This document shows positions 32,522-41,512 of a stretch of DNA of 54,997 nucleotides, piece after piece. The DNA is taken from assembly GCA_964458275.1 (NCBI GenBank), contig CAYWIE010000012.1, forward strand, positions 1 through 54,997, in the 5' to 3' direction. The notes under the pieces were generated by a model. That model saw nothing but the letters and a program-made list of their open reading frames with translations. It ran no database searches and was not told the DNA's origin. The position numbers and the translations under genes are program-made. The DNA comes from HGM04593 sp964458275. GTDB taxonomy: Bacteria > Bacteroidota > Bacteroidia > Bacteroidales > Bacteroidaceae. Position 1 is the stretch's first letter, and each line of letters begins with the position of its first letter.

Positions 32522-34438
32522 TCAATTACTTTTTATGTCGCGGATGAAGAAATAGAAATACCAGTAGGTGTTGTCGAAGCCGGCTTCCTTGAAGTAGGGC
32601 GCCATCTCCTCTTCGGTCATGCCTTTGTATTTCTGTGAAAGTTTCATGAATTCATTGAAACGGCGTCTGATGTTATCGTCGAACTTGAACTTGGATATAT
32701 CGGCGCGACGGTCAATGTTGCCGTAGAGCAGCAGAGCCTCCTGATAGTGTGTCGGTATCCTGAAGTTTCTATGATTATTGAGATAGCCGATTACCGCATT
32801 CCAGAAGAGCTGCGTATCTTTTCGTATAAGGGAGTGCATAAGGGCAGCCTCCGTGCAGATAGGCGTGGGGTTAACAAACAGAGGCGAGGTCATTGCGCTC
32901 AGGAGGTAAGCCTCTACGTATGAATCGTCCACATCAAGAGTATTCTTGTAACCGAACATCTGTCGCGGGAAGGCAAACTCAGGCGCACGCTCGATGCTCT
33001 GCGGTTTTTCTATCAACGCCTCGTGCTTTTCTGCCCATCCTTTATGGAAAAGTGTCTTCTTGAGTATATTGATGTATCTGCTTGCCAGTTTGTACTCACC
33101 GACCGCAATCATAGAACGTACCGCATGCTTGAGATACTCTACCTTCCAGCCATATTCGACAGCATCCTCAACGCACCAACGATAGCAGAAGCTGAACCTG
33201 CCATACTGATAATAAGCCATCTTGCCTCCTGTCTGGCACAGACGTACACTTACCGGAGCATTCATTGTCGCCGAACCGTCGGGCATCTTGAACATCTCTT
33301 CTCCCGCACGGCCTGTACGCAGGAGTCCGATATTTCTGTTCATCACCACAAGGCGGGTGGGCGTACAGCTGACATTTCCAAGCTCAACGACACGCTTCCA
33401 ATCCTCGTCCCACATTGCCTCGTTCTGCGCAATCTCTGCACGGAAATTCTCATCGGTATACCAATACATCCACGAAAAACCGAGTAGAGACAACAGCAAC
33501 AGTACCTGCACCACCTGATAGCGGGAAGCTATACGCGCACCGGGCTTGCTGCCACTGAACGCCGCGATGAGCACCAGCACCACAAAAAGCAATATGTAAG
33601 GCGCCCACATCGGCAATATCACGCCAGCAAACCATGAGTCGCCAAACAGCGACCACTGATAGCCGGGCACTCCTGCAAGATACATGAGCGGCAACGAGTT
33701 ACTTGTATAATTATAGAAAAAGAGCGCCGGAAGTACCGCAACAAGGACTATCGCCAAAAGCATCAGCAACAGCGACGCAACCTTACCTGCGCCCAAACGG
33801 AAAGAGGCGGCGATTGTCATAACCGCCATGAGCAATGCGCCTGCAAGCGAGTATATTCCGAACAGAGGATAACTTGCTGCCCACGCTGCCACAAGAATGA
33901 ACTTTGCCCACATCGGGAGCTTCTTGCATGCCCACATTGCAAGCAGCACCATTATAACGCCCAATAAAATGACGTAGTAGAAGCCGGGAGTCTTGATGTA
34001 GTATATCCAATATCCCATCTGTGTGTTTGTTGCAAGAAGCAACGCCACCGGAACAAGTGCGACAAACGACCATCGGGCGGAGATGTCAAAAACTTTTCTC
34101 ACAAGCAGATAGACTGCGTAGAGCAGCATGACATATATTGTCGCGCCCAAAATAGGATAGTAGAAGAACTGCACAAGAAATGTTCCGACATAAGAGAGCA
34201 ATCCTGCCGGGCTGCTCATCATTTCGTCAAAGAACATCTCCGTCTGCAAAAAGAGGGAAAGGTCTTGAATACGATACAATTGAGAAGATTCATAGAACGA
34301 CAGAACCGCCCACAGCGCGACAAAAAGCACTATTGTCGTGCGTTTGACGGTACGTTCCGTAAAATACGGGCTTCTCTTCTTGTTCTGCCCTGAACGGCTT
34401 TCACCCTCAGCTTTAGCCGGATAGTTGATTTCTTTCAT
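32522..34438 (-). CDS. large membrane protein of unknown function (resembles DUF6057)
   Basis: The 638-residue protein starts with about 30 polar residues and then has roughly ten transmembrane segments up to about residue 330. A soluble C-terminal half of about 300 residues follows, rich in helices and aromatic residues (YKLASRYINILKKTLFH, FAFPRQMFGYKNTLDVDDSYVEAYLLSAM), TPR-like in pattern. From memory this resembles the uncharacterised Bacteroidetes family DUF6057; I could not test that. No catalytic motif is evident. It is followed 5 bp later by the PD40-type lipoprotein with a CxxCH motif, which suggests that the two act together in the envelope. Confidence 0.7.
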   Translation of the reverse strand: MKEINYPAKAEGESRSGQNKKRSPYFTERTVKRTTIVLFVALWAVLSFYESSQLYRIQDLSLFLQTEMFFDEMMSSPAGLLSYVGTFLVQFFYYPILGATIYVMLLYAVYLLVRKVFDISARWSFVALVPVALLLATNTQMGYWIYYIKTPGFYYVILLGVIMVLLAMWACKKLPMWAKFILVAAWAASYPLFGIYSLAGALLMAVMTIAASFRLGAGKVASLLLMLLAIVLVAVLPALFFYNYTSNSLPLMYLAGVPGYQWSLFGDSWFAGVILPMWAPYILLFVVLVLIAAFSGSKPGARIASRYQVVQVLLLLSLLGFSWMYWYTDENFRAEIAQNEAMWDEDWKRVVELGNVSCTPTRLVVMNRNIGLLRTGRAGEEMFKMPDGSATMNAPVSVRLCQTGGKMAYYQYGRFSFCYRWCVEDAVEYGWKVEYLKHAVRSMIAVGEYKLASRYINILKKTLFHKGWAEKHEALIEKPQSIERAPEFAFPRQMFGYKNTLDVDDSYVEAYLLSAMTSPLFVNPTPICTEAALMHSLIRKDTQLFWNAVIGYLNNHRNFRIPTHYQEALLLYGNIDRRADISKFKFDDNIRRRFNEFMKLSQKYKGMTEEEMAPYFKEAGFDNTYWYFYFFIRDIKSN

Positions 34439-34561
34439 ATTTCGTGTCTGTATTTCTTACTATTACCTGCATCTGCCCGAAGCAGGCATTGCCCGACGCA
34501 GAATCACACCACCTGCGGACCGGACGCAACAATTACGCTGCCAACATATTTAAAGAAACAA

Positions 34562-34591
34562 AGTTGCAATATTATTTTAAATATTGCAACT
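34562..34591 (-). terminator. probable terminator of the etfB-to-aroC operon
   Basis: A perfect 12 bp inverted repeat (AGTTGCAATATT / AATATTGCAACT, six-base loop) lies 48 bp after the aroC stop. On the minus strand it is followed by TTGTTTCTTT. The stem is AT-rich for a terminator, so an operator for the downstream membrane protein gene is a second possibility. The other parts of 34439-34639 show nothing clear. Confidence 0.55.
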
Positions 34592-34639
34592 CTTTTATAA
34601 AATTTATAATTCACTTACGACAGAAAATTCACCTTGCCG

Positions 34640-35713
34640 TCAAAGATGTGCGGCACGCGACAACAGATAGTGGTCGAGAATAACCAACGCTGCCATCGCC
34701 TCCACCACCGGGACTGCGCGTGGAACTACACAAGGGTCGTGTCTTCCGCGAGCGGAAATGACCGTATCGTTCCCGTCCACGCCTACAGTCGGCTGTTCGC
34801 ACAGGACTGTGGCTACCGGCTTGAACGCCACACGGAAATATATATCCTGACCATTGGAGATTCCCCCCTGAATACCTCCGCTGTGGTTGGTACGGGTGTT
34901 GATTCTGCCATTGTCGTTGTAGAATATGTCATTCTGCTGAGAGCCTCTGCCTGTTACAGATGCAAATCCGTCGCCGTAGTCGAAGCCTTTGCTTGCATTG
35001 ATAGTGAGCATGGCATGCGCCAACGACGAAGAGAGCTTGTTGTAAAGCGGGGCGCCGAGCCCTACAGGGACGCCTTTTGCAACGCAGGTTACTATGCCGC
35101 CTATTGTATCGCCGTCGCGCTTGACGTCGAGTATGAGTTTCTCCATTTCGGCAGCCTTTTCTGCATCGGGGCAACGCACAACGTTGCTCTCTGTAAGGGA
35201 GAGGTCGTATGCTTCGTAACTCTTTTCAAGCACAATATCCCCTACCTGCGACGTGTATGCCTGCACACTGATTCCCAACTGCTTGAGAGCGAGCTTGGCC
35301 AATGCTCCGGCACATACGCGCACCGCTGTCTCACGCGCCGAAGATCGTCCGCCGCCACGATGGTCGCGCACACCATACTTCATTGCGTATGTGTAATCGG
35401 CATGCGACGGGCGGAAAGCATCGCGCAGATTGTCATAGTCGCCGCTGCGGTTGTTGGTATTGCGGATGATAAAACCTATGGAGGTGCCGGTTGTCCTGCC
35501 CTCGAAGATTCCCGACAGAAATTCTACCTCGTCAGCCTCGTTGCGGGCTGTCGTAACTGCGCTCTGCCCCGGACGGCGGCGGCGCATCTCACTGCGTATA
35601 AAATCTTCATCGACAACTACCCCTGAGGGGAAGCCGTCGATTACTCCGCCTATTGCAACACCGTGCGACTCACCGAAAGTGGTGAGCCGCAACACTGTAC
35701 CTATTGTATTCAT
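34640..35713 (-). CDS. aroC: chorismate synthase
   Basis: Last step of the shikimate pathway: converts EPSP to chorismate, the precursor of aromatic amino acids and quinones, using reduced FMN. The 357-residue length is normal. The signature GESHG is at 14-18, RRRPGQS at about 45-51, and the flavin/EPSP-binding stretch includes SHADYTYAMKYG and RDHRGGGRSSARET. It is the last gene of the leftward etfB-etfA-acd-slyD-aroC series, with a 15 bp gap to slyD. A linked metabolic reason for this order is not obvious. Confidence 0.97.
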   Translation of the reverse strand: MNTIGTVLRLTTFGESHGVAIGGVIDGFPSGVVVDEDFIRSEMRRRRPGQSAVTTARNEADEVEFLSGIFEGRTTGTSIGFIIRNTNNRSGDYDNLRDAFRPSHADYTYAMKYGVRDHRGGGRSSARETAVRVCAGALAKLALKQLGISVQAYTSQVGDIVLEKSYEAYDLSLTESNVVRCPDAEKAAEMEKLILDVKRDGDTIGGIVTCVAKGVPVGLGAPLYNKLSSSLAHAMLTINASKGFDYGDGFASVTGRGSQQNDIFYNDNGRINTRTNHSGGIQGGISNGQDIYFRVAFKPVATVLCEQPTVGVDGNDTVISARGRHDPCVVPRAVPVVEAMAALVILDHYLLSRAAHL

Positions 35714-35728
35714 TTATCTTACGTTATA

Positions 35729-36301
35729 TCAATGGCATCCTCCGCATCCCTCTTCGCAACCATCGCCGCAGCTGCCGCCGCTGCATCCGCTGCAACCGCA
35801 TCCGCATGAGGGTTTAAGGGATTCGAGGAACTTGCTTACTTCTTTTTCGGTTGCGGGACGAGCCTCAACAACACTGCCGACAAACTGGAGGTCGCATCCT
35901 GCAAGAGGATGATTGAAATCCATAACGACCTTCTTGGGTGTTACCTCTTTGACTGTTCCGAGAATGGGCGAGCCATCACTGCGCATCATCTCCACAATGT
36001 TTCCGTTGAAGATGTGAGCCGAATCGAATTTGCCGTCAATGGTGAAGACCTCGCGGTCGAACTCCTGAACATGGTCGGGGTCGTACTCGCCGTATGCCTC
36101 TGCAAAAGGAATGACAAAGTCGAATGTATCGCCCTTTTTCAAATCTTTAAGGTTATTCTCGAATGTATCGAGTGTAAAGTTTACGCCTGTAATAAAAGCA
36201 AAGGGCTGTTCGCGGGTAGCTTTTTCTATCTCTTCGGCAATGCCGTCGCGATGAGAAACCAACTCATATGCCACACGAAGATACTGATGTTTTGTTTCCA
36301 T
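35729..36301 (-). CDS. slyD: SlyD-type FKBP peptidyl-prolyl isomerase with a Cys-rich metal-binding tail
   Basis: Cytoplasmic prolyl isomerase and chaperone. The 190-residue protein has the SlyD arrangement: FKBP half-domain (about 1-70, with FAFITGVN), insert-in-flap chaperone domain (about 70-125), then the hallmark MDFNHPLAG (127-135). The tail from residue 166 holds eight cysteines and a terminal histidine in 25 residues, like the nickel/zinc-binding tail of E. coli SlyD. It directly abuts the acyl-CoA dehydrogenase gene (no intergenic base) and precedes aroC by 15 bp. Confidence 0.93.
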   Translation of the reverse strand: METKHQYLRVAYELVSHRDGIAEEIEKATREQPFAFITGVNFTLDTFENNLKDLKKGDTFDFVIPFAEAYGEYDPDHVQEFDREVFTIDGKFDSAHIFNGNIVEMMRSDGSPILGTVKEVTPKKVVMDFNHPLAGCDLQFVGSVVEARPATEKEVSKFLESLKPSCGCGCSGCSGGSCGDGCEEGCGGCH

Positions 36302-38002
36302 TTATCTGTAATCGTTTAATAGTTCGGGTGTATAATTTTCGATATATTTTGCATGTGATGCCACGATTGCCTCTGTCATTGCAGTGAAGCTTCGTGCCGA
36401 AGAGCCGAAGAGCGCCTCGTCTGCCGACGCGTCGAGCATGAGCAATGATGCCATGATGCAGTATGACGCCATTTCGTATATGCGGCGAGAGAGGAAATCG
36501 TTTGTCTCCTGACAGCCGAAAGATTGCGCACGCTCCACTGCTGCGCGGTAGCTGTCTGCCATTACTGCGATTCTTTCGCGCAGCGGCGCCATGGTCTCAG
36601 ATACCTCGCGCGCGAGGTAATCTTCGAGAAGTGTCGAGTAGAAGCCGTTTGTTGCGTATCTGATGGCGGCAACCACCTGCAACTGTGTTGTTCCTTCGTA
36701 GATGGAGGTGATGCGTGCATCGCGATAGAGACGTTCGCAGGTATAGTCTTTCATATAGCCCGAACCGCCATGTATCTGCACTGCATCGTATGCGTTGCGG
36801 TTACATATCTCACTGCCCATACCTTTGACTATGGGTGTAAGCGCGTCTGCCACGCGGGAGAAGGCTTTCGACTCCTGACGCTCTTCGGGGGTGAGCGTGC
36901 GACGGCGTGCGACTGCTTCGAAGCATGAAGTCATATCCACGTTGCGGGCTGTCTCGTAAAGCAGGCTGCGCGATGCATCCAGACGCGCCTTCATTTCGCC
37001 GAGCATTTCGCGGACGGGAGCAAGCTCCTTGATGGCACGGCCGAACTGCTTGCGCTCGGCTGCGTATGCTGTCGCCTCGCTGTAAGAGGCTTCGGAAATG
37101 CCCACGCTCTGTGTGGCAATACCTATACGCGCACTGTTCATCAGCGCCATCACATATTTGATGAGTCCCATCTTGCGGCTGCCGCAAAGTTCTGCGGGCG
37201 CATTGTCGTAGACAAGCTCGCATGTGGGCGAACCGTGAATACCCATCTTGTCCTCGATGCGACGGGTGTGCACTCCGCCATTGCGCTTGTCGTATATGAA
37301 GAGCGAGAGTCCGCGTCCGTCGCTGCTGCCCTGCTCGCTTCGTGCAAGCACAAGGTGTATGTCGGCATCGCCGTTGGTGATGAAACGCTTCACTCCGTTG
37401 AGGTACCAGCGACCCTCCTCTTCGTTGTATGTCGCCTTCAGACGCACGCTCTGGAGATCGCTGCCCGCATCGGGCTCGGTAAGATCCATCGACATAGTCT
37501 CGCCCGATGCTATTCGGGGAAGGTAGTTGTTGCGCTGCTCATCTGAGCCGAACGAATTTATCGTTTCGGCACACTCCTGCAACCCCCAAAGGTTGCCGAA
37601 GCCGGCATCGGCGCGTGCAACAATGTCTTCGAGCATTGTAAATATTGTTGTGGGGAAGTTCAATCCGCCATATTCGCGGGATATTGAGATTCCCATGAGA
37701 CCTGCCTTGCGGAACAGTTCCATATTCTCGTTGCTGGCGGGTGCATACTCCACTCTGCCGTCGGCAAGCGTGGGACCGGTGCGGTCGACCGTTGCCGCGT
37801 TGGGAGCGACTGTTTCGGCACACAGTTCGCCAACAAGTTCGAGGATGCTTTCGTAACCGGCTATTGCCTCTTCGAAGTCAGCCGGTGCATAATCATACTT
37901 TTCGGCTTCAGTGAAGTTCTGCTCTCTCATCTCCACGATGCGACGCATCAGGGGGTGAGTCAGATAGTGTCTGAGAGCGGGATTATCGGTATAGTAATTC
38001 AT
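36302..38002 (-). CDS. acyl-CoA dehydrogenase
   Basis: FAD enzyme that oxidises an acyl-CoA and passes electrons to the electron transfer flavoprotein encoded just upstream. The 566-residue size is larger than the classic 380-residue enzymes because of a C-terminal extension of about 130 residues. Domain signs are TEPDAGSDLQSVRLKA, GGVHTRRIEDKMGIHGSPTCELVY, QIHGGSGYMKDY and RDARITSIYEGTTQLQ, where the glutamate of IYEGT is the catalytic-base position of many members. The substrate chain length cannot be told. The start overlaps the etfA stop by 4 bp (ATGA), showing tight coupling. Confidence 0.93.
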   Translation of the reverse strand: MNYYTDNPALRHYLTHPLMRRIVEMREQNFTEAEKYDYAPADFEEAIAGYESILELVGELCAETVAPNAATVDRTGPTLADGRVEYAPASNENMELFRKAGLMGISISREYGGLNFPTTIFTMLEDIVARADAGFGNLWGLQECAETINSFGSDEQRNNYLPRIASGETMSMDLTEPDAGSDLQSVRLKATYNEEEGRWYLNGVKRFITNGDADIHLVLARSEQGSSDGRGLSLFIYDKRNGGVHTRRIEDKMGIHGSPTCELVYDNAPAELCGSRKMGLIKYVMALMNSARIGIATQSVGISEASYSEATAYAAERKQFGRAIKELAPVREMLGEMKARLDASRSLLYETARNVDMTSCFEAVARRRTLTPEERQESKAFSRVADALTPIVKGMGSEICNRNAYDAVQIHGGSGYMKDYTCERLYRDARITSIYEGTTQLQVVAAIRYATNGFYSTLLEDYLAREVSETMAPLRERIAVMADSYRAAVERAQSFGCQETNDFLSRRIYEMASYCIMASLLMLDASADEALFGSSARSFTAMTEAIVASHAKYIENYTPELLNDYR

Positions 38003-39018
38003 GACTTTTTCTGATAATGGGTTATTAGTTTGGGGATTACTTCCTCTGCCCTGCCGGTTATCACATAGTCGGCGATGGCGTTGATTGGTGCGTCGGGGTC
38101 GCTGTTGATGGATATTATGATTCCGCTCTCCTGCATTCCGGCAATATGCTGCACCTGTCCTGAGATTCCGCAGGCAAAATAGACCTTAGGACGCACTGTG
38201 AGTCCTGTCTGTCCTATCTGACGGTCGTGCGTGGTAAACCCGGCGTCGACTGCCGCACGTGTGGCACCAACCTCTCCGTGAAGTTCGCGGGCAAGGTCGA
38301 AGAGAAGGTCGAAATTCTCCTTGCTTCCCATTCCATAGCCGCCGGCAACCACTATCGGTGCGCTCTTAAGGCCATTTTCCGACTTCTGGAGATGGCGTTC
38401 GAGGATGCGTACTACAAAATCAGATTCGTCGACATAACCGGCTGCATCGTGGTTGACAACCTCGCCTGCATAATCGTCGGGGCGCACGCGCTTCAACGGC
38501 ATCACACCCTCGCGCACTGTTGCCATCTGAGGACGGTTGTAGGGGTTGACGATGGTCGCCACGATGTTTCCGCCGAAAGCGGGACGTATCTGATAGAGAA
38601 GGTTGTTTATCGTCTCGCCACGTTTCTTGTCTTCGTAGTCGCCGATTTCGAGTGATGTACAATCGGCTGTAAGGCCGCTGCCGAGTGCCGATGACACGCG
38701 CGGCGCAAGATCGCGTCCGATGACTGTCGCGCCGAAAAGGAATATCTGTGGCTTTTCCTCTCCTATGAGCTTCACAAGCGCCGAAGCGTGGGGAAGCGTC
38801 GTGTAGGGCGCAAAGCATTTGTTGTCGAAGAGGTGTACCTTGTCTGCTCCATAGGGAAAGACTTGCGTTGCAACGGATGATATATTCTCGCCCAATGCAA
38901 CTGCTTCGAGAGCAACGCCGAGGGTATCGGCAAGCTCACGTCCCTTACTCAGCAGTTCGAGACTGACATCCGCTACGCGGGTGCCGTCAAGTTCGCAGTA
39001 AACTAATATATTGTTCAT
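37999..39018 (-). CDS. etfA: electron transfer flavoprotein, alpha subunit
   Basis: FAD-binding subunit of ETF, the electron carrier between acyl-CoA dehydrogenase and the respiratory or reductase chain. It has 339 residues. The C-terminal FAD domain is typical: GGYGMGSKENFDLLFDLA, AAVDAGFTTHDRQIGQTG, VYFACGISGQVQHIAGM and INSDPDAPINAIADYVI. The N-terminal alpha/beta domain spans about 1-190. It lies 4 bp after etfB and overlaps the acyl-CoA dehydrogenase start by 4 bp. Confidence 0.96.
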   Translation of the reverse strand: MNNILVYCELDGTRVADVSLELLSKGRELADTLGVALEAVALGENISSVATQVFPYGADKVHLFDNKCFAPYTTLPHASALVKLIGEEKPQIFLFGATVIGRDLAPRVSSALGSGLTADCTSLEIGDYEDKKRGETINNLLYQIRPAFGGNIVATIVNPYNRPQMATVREGVMPLKRVRPDDYAGEVVNHDAAGYVDESDFVVRILERHLQKSENGLKSAPIVVAGGYGMGSKENFDLLFDLARELHGEVGATRAAVDAGFTTHDRQIGQTGLTVRPKVYFACGISGQVQHIAGMQESGIIISINSDPDAPINAIADYVITGRAEEVIPKLITHYQKKS

Positions 39019-39022
39019 GGTA

Positions 39023-39880
39023 TTATCCTATTGTGTGGTTAGCAAGCAATTCGCTCACAAGTTCTTTTATCTGCTCGTCGTCGGCAGTATAACGTTTGCT
39101 CTCTTTTGCCTGGAATATTACGTTTTCTACCTTTTTTACTTTTGTGGGAGAGCCCGAAAGTCCGCAACATGCGGCATCGCCGTTGATGCTTTCGAGATTC
39201 CATTCGGCGAGTACCTCATCGGCTGCATTGCCGGGCTTGCCTGCCGCTGCACGTTCCGACGCTGTCGCAACCTTGCTGTAACGCAACAAGCGGTAGGCGT
39301 TGCGGGGACGACATGCTGCCGCCGCACCATCCACAGTAAGCAGCAGAGGCAACGGAGCCTCCACCACCTCCACACCATTTTCGATGGAGCGTTCTATGGT
39401 TATTTTATCTCCGTCAAGCTGCATTATGCGGCGGGTGTATGTAATCTGCGGTATTCCGAGTTCGCGTGCCACCTGCGGTCCTACCTGTGCCGTATCGCCA
39501 TCTATTGCCTGACGTCCGCAAAGGATAATATCGTACTTGCCTATTTTGCGTATTGCTGTCGCAAGAGCGTATGAGGTTGCCAATGTATCGGCTCCTGCAA
39601 ATGCCTTGTCGCTCAAGAGTATTCCTGCATCTGCGCCGCGGTAAAGTCCTTCGCGCAACACGTCGGCTGCACGTGAGGGACCCATTGTAAGCAAAGTTAT
39701 TCGACTGCCTGGATTGGCATCCTTGATGATAAGTGCCTGTTCGAGGGCGTTGAGGTCTTCGGGATTGAAGATTGCAGGAAGAGCCGAACGGTTAACTGTT
39801 CCATCGGCATTCATAGCCTGCTTTCCGACATTGCGTGTATCCGGTACCTGCTTCGCCAGAACGATGATATTTAATTCCAT
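39023..39880 (-). CDS. etfB: electron transfer flavoprotein, beta subunit
   Basis: Partner of EtfA; it binds AMP or a second FAD depending on the ETF group. The 285-residue protein shows the beta-subunit signature region (AKQVPDTRNV at the start, LNALEQALIIKD, GRQAIDGDTAQVGPQVA). With EtfA and the dehydrogenase it forms an oxidation module, a set-up also used by bifurcating ETFs, but bifurcation cannot be judged here. It is the first gene of the leftward operon, with a promoter at 39900. Confidence 0.95.
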   Translation of the reverse strand: MELNIIVLAKQVPDTRNVGKQAMNADGTVNRSALPAIFNPEDLNALEQALIIKDANPGSRITLLTMGPSRAADVLREGLYRGADAGILLSDKAFAGADTLATSYALATAIRKIGKYDIILCGRQAIDGDTAQVGPQVARELGIPQITYTRRIMQLDGDKITIERSIENGVEVVEAPLPLLLTVDGAAAACRPRNAYRLLRYSKVATASERAAAGKPGNAADEVLAEWNLESINGDAACCGLSGSPTKVKKVENVIFQAKESKRYTADDEQIKELVSELLANHTIG

Positions 39881-39899
39881 AAATGATAAAATTAGAGTG

Positions 39900-39931
39900 C
39901 AAATTTAGGAATTGTTTATGGAAATGCCAAC
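39900..39931 (-). promoter_or_regulatory. promoter for the etfB operon
   Basis: On the minus strand TAAATTTG (39900-39907) matches the -7 consensus and GTTG (39928-39931) matches three of four -33 bases at a 20 bp spacer. It lies 20 bp upstream of etfB, back to back with the promoter of the efflux operon. Confidence 0.55.
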
Positions 39932-39950
39932 GGAGTGGAATTAAAATCGC

Positions 39951-39981
39951 TTTTCGCGAAGTGATTATTGAACTACATTTG
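39951..39981 (+). promoter_or_regulatory. promoter for the RND efflux operon
   Basis: TACATTTG (39974-39981) is a full -7 match and TTTT (39951-39954) is one base off the -33 element, at a 19 bp spacer. No regulator gene lies beside the efflux genes. Confidence 0.6.
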
Positions 39982-40096
39982 GTAATTATCTGAATTTGAA
40001 TTTTTAATTTATGTTTATCTGAGGGGGAATTCAGCAATCAAAAAACCATTCCAGCATTTTTTTGTTTAAGCAATGTATGAACCTGATCCGACACTC

Positions 40097-41488
40097 ATGA
40101 AAAGAATCTCAATTTTCCTTTTACTGTCAATCTGCACGCTCTCCGCGATAGACGGACAGACACAGAGAGACATTCTGATAGAGCCTCTGCCCGATACCTT
40201 TCAAGAAGACGAGATATTCACACAGACATCACCCGAAGACGACTACTGGTGGCAAAAATTCGAGGACCCGCTGCTCGACTCGCTAATAACCATAGCCACA
40301 GAACGCAACCTCTCGGCACTGACAGCCATAAGCAACATAAGGGCAGCAAAAGCCGGTTGGCGTATGGTGCAGAGCGCTCTGTTCCCATCTCTTGACCTCT
40401 CGGCAGGATGGACACGCGAAAAGAGCAGCGGCAACCTGTCGCAAACAGGCAACGAGGAGGCGTGGTACGGCTACTTCAGCGGCACACTCGACGTCAGTTG
40501 GCAGATTGACATTTTTGGTAAAATATTCAAACGGGCGCAGGCTCAGAAAAGAGGATTCCAAGCCACAGAAGAGGAGTATCGCGCCGTGCTTGTAACATTG
40601 TGCGCCGAGGTTGCAAGCAACTACTTTTCGCTGCGGCAGTCGCAAGCCGAAATGAGCGTCCTGCAACAAAATGTGCAGTCGCAAAAAGAGATTATGGAGA
40701 TAACCGAAGTGCGGCTCGAAACAGGCTTTGCCTCGATGCTCGATGTTGCACAGGCGAAGTCGGTATATTACAGCACTCTTGCAACAATCCCCGCAATACA
40801 GACCAAAATAGACCAATACAAGAACAACATCACAACGTTGCTCGCGCTCTATCCCGGAAGCATTGACAATCTTCTCGACACAGCCACTCCCCTGCCCGAC
40901 TATGTTGAAGCCGTTGCAGTAGGGATTCCCGCCAATCTGCTGCGTCGCCGGCCCGACATTAGAGCGGCAGAACTGAGCGTTGCATCGAAAGCCTCGCTGC
41001 TTGGAGCTGCCAAACGCGAGTGGTTCCCCGAATTCTACCTGAACGGCTCCATCGGATTCACTTCAAATAATTTTAACAAACTCGCGCACAAGAAGAGCAT
41101 GAGTTGGGAGATTGCTCCCACACTGACGTGGAACATTTTCAGCGGAGGTGAAAGAATATATGCCACACAAGAGGCAAAAGCCGAGCTTGAGCAGAGCATA
41201 ATAACATTCAACAGCACCGTACTCACTGCCATTCAAGAGGTTGACAACGCAATGACACTGTACAAGAACTCCATAATAACAATAAAGACCCTCAAAGAGA
41301 CTGTAAGGCAAGGCGAACAGACACTTTCTCTGTCGCTCGAACTCTACAAGCAGGGGCTCACCGAGTTCCAGAACGTACTCGACGCCCAGCGTTCACTGCT
41401 CACCTTTCAGGACAATCTTGTACAGACACAAGGCTACTCGCTCACTGCACTTGTGCAGCTGTACAAGGCTCTCGGCGGAGGTTGGTAA
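40097..41488 (+). CDS. TolC/NodT-type outer-membrane efflux channel
   Basis: Outer-membrane duct of a tripartite efflux pump. The start at MKRISIFLLL (40097) is chosen over an in-frame ATG at 40073 because the signal peptide begins there. The 463-residue length is normal. Two outer-membrane-efflux repeats are seen (about 50-240 and 270-450), with the helical signatures GWRMVQSALFPSLDLSAGW and LLRRRPDIRAAELSVASKA, the latter diagnostic for the NodT branch. Unlike many NodT proteins, there is no lipobox cysteine in the signal region. The membrane-fusion gene begins 24 bp later. Confidence 0.93.
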   Translation: MKRISIFLLLSICTLSAIDGQTQRDILIEPLPDTFQEDEIFTQTSPEDDYWWQKFEDPLLDSLITIATERNLSALTAISNIRAAKAGWRMVQSALFPSLDLSAGWTREKSSGNLSQTGNEEAWYGYFSGTLDVSWQIDIFGKIFKRAQAQKRGFQATEEEYRAVLVTLCAEVASNYFSLRQSQAEMSVLQQNVQSQKEIMEITEVRLETGFASMLDVAQAKSVYYSTLATIPAIQTKIDQYKNNITTLLALYPGSIDNLLDTATPLPDYVEAVAVGIPANLLRRRPDIRAAELSVASKASLLGAAKREWFPEFYLNGSIGFTSNNFNKLAHKKSMSWEIAPTLTWNIFSGGERIYATQEAKAELEQSIITFNSTVLTAIQEVDNAMTLYKNSIITIKTLKETVRQGEQTLSLSLELYKQGLTEFQNVLDAQRSLLTFQDNLVQTQGYSLTALVQLYKALGGGW

Positions 41489-41512
41489 ACAATTATCAGA
41501 AAACTAAATACA

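Noticed and set aside
34634..35626. Open frame of 330 codons opposite aroC
   Set aside because: The leftward frame is a full chorismate synthase with all motifs. The opposite product is Cys/His-rich and without recognisable domains.
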